Below, piece after piece: positions 60,126 to 64,000 of a DNA stretch of 64,000 nt. This DNA comes from Panorpa germanica (taxonomy: Eukaryota > Arthropoda > Insecta > Mecoptera > Panorpidae), in assembly GCA_963678705.1 (NCBI GenBank), contig OY783204.1, positions 26,484,759 through 26,548,758 on the forward strand. Direction: 5' to 3'. Made by a program: the position numbers and the translations under genes. Below the pieces are notes generated by a model, which had not been told where the DNA came from, searched no databases, and was given only the letters and a program-made list of their open reading frames with translations. Numbering within the stretch: the first letter of the stretch is position 1; each line of letters starts with the position of its first letter.

Positions 60126-60612
60126 TACGAATTATGGTAATAATATTTTTCATATTTCTTGACTAACTTACAATAAGCCATAATGACATATCACATTACA
60201 TGATAATGACACTTATTCAAATAACGACTTGGTTCGACTTGGAATTGGATGGTTGTTTAATAATGTCTTGTCTTGTCTTGTGTTCTAATTTATTCCTGCT
60301 GTGAAAATCGTTTGTTCGCTTCGTTGCTGGGTTCTCCGTCCACCGTTCTCCGCTGTTTGTCTGCTGTATTTATTTTTAGCATCTGAATACGAGTAATTTT
60401 AATGCAATAAACCGCGGTTGAGCTGCTAGTCTGGTGATAAAATACAGTTCTACTCAACTCGATGCAAATGCATTAAAATAATTGTAAACTATTAGAAACG
60501 GCAGACAGAACTACAAGAGACAGTACGGTTACCTCCTTAGACATTCCTTTTCGTTCATGGAAATATGTATTTATAGTTAGAGAAATCCATTATTGAACCG
60601 TCAGTGATATTG

Positions 60613-61000
60613 TTTTTCATTATGTAAAGGAGTCAGTTTCATTTGTTTATCTCGAAAACTGTAACCTTCACAAAAAAATGTTAAAATCCTTTTTTGTAGA
60701 TAATAACTTTATCTACAACTTTCATTTATAACTTTTTGTTGGAACTTTTATGATAACACAGATATAATCAAAAATAAATCTTAAATTAAGAGGAGTTATA
60801 ATTCTAACACCATACCAGTACAGTCTATTTATTACATAACTTAATTTAAGATTTAATTTAGCATATAACTTTTTTATCAACAAAAGTTGTAGATAGAGTT
60901 GTAGGAGTCTACAAAAAAGCTCTTTACAATTTTTTTGTGGGACTTGTAGTTTTAAAGATAAAGAAATAAAGCTGATTACACCTTTATTTTCAAAATAGTC
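60613..61000. repeat. Inverted-repeat element (GTAGATAATAAT family), copy 3
   Basis: Arms share TTTTTTGTAGATAATAACTT / AAAAGTTGTAGATAGAGTTG and CTTCACAAAAAAATG / CAATTTTTTTGTGGG. The centre holds AAATAAATCTTAAATTAAG and its inverted mate. The reverse frame at 60722-61012 is a shadow of it. Confidence 0.65.
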
Positions 61001-61669
61001 TTGAAAATTCAAATTTAAATCTAGGTTTGACTTGGAATTGGTCGAAACAATGCTTTAGATGCCTCTTTCTTAGGCTAAGGCTGCACTGCGAAAAAGAATA
61101 GCGCGGAATAATAATAAAAACATAAATAATAATTTCCGTGCGACTTTTAAATCAGCAGAGTTACAGAATTACTTTCGAGTATGCTTATTTTTCTATCAAT
61201 TTTTATACAGTGTAGATAACATTGTATTGTGGAATCAGTTATACAAGTGCATAGATAACGACGACTTAGCAACAATTTATTACCGACTGACTGTCTGCGA
61301 ATAAATCTCAACATCTGTTAAAACAAAGGCATTGCATTATTTTTAGAATTTTTTTTCTTTGCATCCCGTTACCATGAGACTATTTTTCTTTCTCTCCCAA
61401 AGCGCTGGTTGTTACTTTTATTTTTTAAACCGCTTAAAAATAGAAATTCATTTGTCTGTAACTCTATGCCGTGTTGGATGCTGTGTATCTTTTTTAATTC
61501 CTCTCTTTATAGATGCAGATTCAGATGGCTGCAGACTGCAGACTGCACTTATTGTTAGACCATCCACCACACGCGGTTTTGTACCATTTCAATTGAAGCA
61601 GAGGTGAGAAACATGATGTGAAAATATCTAAATATTTTAGGCGTTTAGGAACGCAAAAAATGGGGCAAA

Positions 61670-62057
61670 ATCTATGCTATATGTATTTATATATCAAAAT
61701 ATCAAATATTATTAACAGCTATTTTAAGGAACAATAAAATTCCAATATTATGCCGCCGTAACAGTGTTAAATAAAATAAAAACTTATTATTCTTTGACTT
61801 GACTTGATTATTTCGACTACCAACAACTACAAAACATTACCACAGCACTGACCTGCTCAACAAATAACTGACGTTAAAATTCATTTGACGTCATACAAAT
61901 ATGGTCGCTAAAATTACAATTCAAACTTTTAATTATTATATGTCCGTCAACATTTAGATATTTAATAAAATAGACACGCCAATACACATTTATTAACATC
62001 AATTTCAATCAACAATTGAAAGATCGACAATTAAAAAATGAGGACACAAGCCCATTA
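61670..62057 (+). mobile_element. 620-bp MITE family, 5'-truncated copy D
   Basis: Matches the 3' ~390 bp of copy C from TATGCTATATGTATTTATA to GAGGACACAAGCCCA, with small deletions (TAGCGC lost near 61908). The 5' end is missing. Confidence 0.85.
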
Positions 62058-62403
62058 AATTATTCAACAATGATTCGAATCTTTACTAGATTTACTATGC
62101 AAATTTACAACTACTATAAAATTGTTTATTACCAAAATTACAATCATTTCTTTGTAATTCACCGTGAAATAACATTGTACGCAAAATTAATAATAAATCA
62201 ACTTTGAATAAATCTTGGCAATTAATATTTTTAATGCATAATTACAGAAAGTACAAATTATATTGTAAAATTTAATGCTACAATTACATATGTATGTTAA
62301 AATGAAATGTAAGAAAATATTAATACCTAGTTGCTTTCATGTTTATTTATAATGGGTTATAAAATTGTTTAGTAAATTGGTTATGCTACATAGTGAAAAT
62401 TAA

Positions 62404-62621
62404 CTATAGTTCAAATTACGAGAGTTCGGCGGCGACTCATACTTAAAACAAGTTGTGGGGCATAAACTGCCGATATAACTAAAAAGCACTGACTCACTTA
62501 TTTTTCTATAATGTATATAGAAACGAATAAGATAAAATTCATTATCGTGTTATAGATTTATAGTGCTCTTATAACCTCTTTTAAGTATAAGTCGCCGCCG
62601 AACTATCGTGATTTGGACTTA
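62404..62621 (+). mobile_element. ~215-bp TIR MITE family, copy 3
   Basis: Very close to the copy at 23251, same orientation: CTATAGTTCAAATTACGAGA ... GTCGCCGCCGAACTATCG. The high similarity suggests recent spread. Confidence 0.88.
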
Positions 62622-63657
62622 TAAAATCTTTTTTAAATACCACTTGTCAAGCCATTGCTTTGCTTGAATGTTATTTTTTTCCATTAAAAAGCAAAATCTT
62701 TATCAATACAGATACAATACAATTCAAATATTTCATTGTTTTAAAAATTACAAAAGTAGTGTTATTAAAATCATGAAATTTTCACACAAATCTTGAAGAG
62801 TAGTGCCATCTAAAAAATATATAGATTTGTCAATAGTGCCGCCATCTACAAGTCACCCTACGAACTTATTGAGTGGTGTGATACTGTTGGGATAATATTT
62901 ATTCCTTGACTGGGTTTTTAACACAACAAGTTTTCTTAATTGGTTATTTTGAATCTTTATTAAAAGATGTCTTACCTCTTACTTTTTATAACATTATAAA
63001 AATAAATAAATTTTACCAATCTATCGTTGCAATGATCACATAGACTGTAAGAAAGATCGCCGATCCACATACCGCAAAAGTCTTAATAGAAATCATCATA
63101 TAAATCTGTTAGCACATTCACAGGTTGTCTAAGAATCACACACACACACACAGAAAAGTAAATACACGGAGCGGGGCACGTATTCAGTCACATGAATATA
63201 ATCACAGGACCACTATACCATATATCACATTGCAAAATATTATATTTAAAAAAATTGTGTTCAGTATCAGAATTATCAAAATCAGTCGATCGTGAATAAA
63301 ACAATGGTTTGACATTTGATAAGCGAAATAGACTGTGAACGATACCGGTTTGCGTATACATCGATTAATATCGATGTATATATGACGATGTAGATTTACT
63401 TTTTTTATTTTTTTATTCTTCTCTACTGCGTTTTACATTTTAGCTTTGTTTTATACAGATACATGTTTTTGCTGTTGTAATTTAATACAGAGACAAATTT
63501 ACATTATTATTTTTAATGAACAGTATGTGTTTTTTTCTTATTGCTGATGTATACTATTTTTATGACGTGTAATAATTATCATTATTTTTTACAGAGTAGT
63601 GAAACATTTATGATTTAGTTAAAAATGATGTTCACTATTTTTTACTATTTCTCTGAC

Positions 63658-63771
63658 TAGTGTGATATTCATTTGGTTGTTGATATTGGCAAATAAAAGT
63701 TTAACCTGATGTTGCACTTTCACCACAATTTAATTTGTCAATATTAACAATCAAATGAATATCACACTAAT
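63658..63771. repeat. Short palindrome
   Basis: TAGTGTGATATTCATTTGGT with TGTTGATATTG on the left pairs with CAATATTAACAATC and AAATGAATATCACACTA on the right around a ~50-bp loop. Probably another small MITE. Confidence 0.7.
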
Positions 63772-64000
63772 CCAATTTATGAAGTATGACGTCAGAGAAA
63801 AAGTAACAAAGTAGGACCCTTAACTAGAATATAAATTCTGTTATATCTGTTTCCTTAATAATGGCTGTGTAATTCTTAAGAAGTTTGTGATTATATTAAT
63901 GAGCAAAAAGGTAGATTTATTTTTGAAAGAGCCGAACATTGTATTTTATGTAATACTCCTTATATAAGGGGTCATCCAAAAATTACGTAATACAAATTTC

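Larger units (their letters stand above)
44050..63999. other. Gene-poor 20 kb, repeats only
   Basis: No coding exon with family resemblance was found on either strand apart from the weak candidate at 45727-45767. Listed MITEs, SINE and retroelement tails occupy parts of it. Microsatellites include (CA)n near 52880 and 63134 and (TA)n at 58639-58656. A possible tRNA-like word (TAGCTGAGTGTTAGAG) at 57391 lacks a B box. Confidence 0.5.

Noticed and set aside
1..64000. CRISPR arrays, operons, Shine-Dalgarno sites or other prokaryotic features
   Set aside because: The window is eukaryotic nuclear DNA with spliced genes; repeats are dispersed or inverted, with no spaced direct-repeat array.

Overview
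The window is AT-rich nuclear DNA from an insect. The evidence is spliceosomal introns with GT/AG borders, insect-type arginine kinase (AK), Ku80 and CHRAC1 genes, and many short non-autonomous transposons. The order cannot be fixed from the sequence; a beetle-like insect would fit, but this is only an impression. Genes occupy 1-18.8 kb and 31.8-44.1 kb. The rest is long introns or intergenic DNA full of inverted repeats, hAT-type and other MITEs, tRNA-derived SINEs and 3' tails of non-LTR elements.

Layout. 1-2078 (+) is the 3' part of Ku80 (XRCC5). It converges on CHRAC1 (2175-2687, -), and their 3' UTRs appear to overlap. From 2971 to 18831 (-) lies an arginine kinase locus with six AK modules. 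The module nearest 18 kb is a normal, codon-biased, 355-residue AK (16725-18686). It has two phase-compatible alternative first exons: one at 24380-24474 encodes an N-myristoylation signal (MGGCASK), and one at 18785-18831 is short and acidic. A second, divergent AK (12168-14256) has its own poly(A) signal, but its first exon is not certain.

The main result is that the last four AK modules (10465-2971) are not four genes. Splice sites, intron phases and total length (12 exons, 4722 nt, exactly 1574 codons) join them into one gene. It would encode a protein of about 1573 residues: a basic N-terminal extension, four AK modules in tandem and a C-terminal membrane segment. Two of the apparent stop codons between or after modules are in fact part of 5' splice sites (CT|GTAAGA and TT|GTAAGT). 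Retention of those introns would therefore release a one-module protein or an anchorless four-module protein. All four modules have lost catalytic or nucleotide-binding residues of canonical AK, so the chain looks mostly like a pseudokinase scaffold. The nearest analogy I know is the three-domain, membrane-associated creatine kinase of sea urchin sperm flagella.

31.8-44.1 kb (-) holds three terminal coding exons in a row. Each is entered by a phase-2 intron. They encode low-complexity basic/Ser-rich proteins; the last is a 9.1-kb single exon for a Cys-rich protein of more than 3000 residues with a recurring short motif. I do not recognise the family. 44.1-64 kb has no convincing gene and is repeat-rich. 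If the AK isoforms are real, the locus makes soluble, lipid-anchored and transmembrane-anchored AK-family proteins from neighbouring transcription units.
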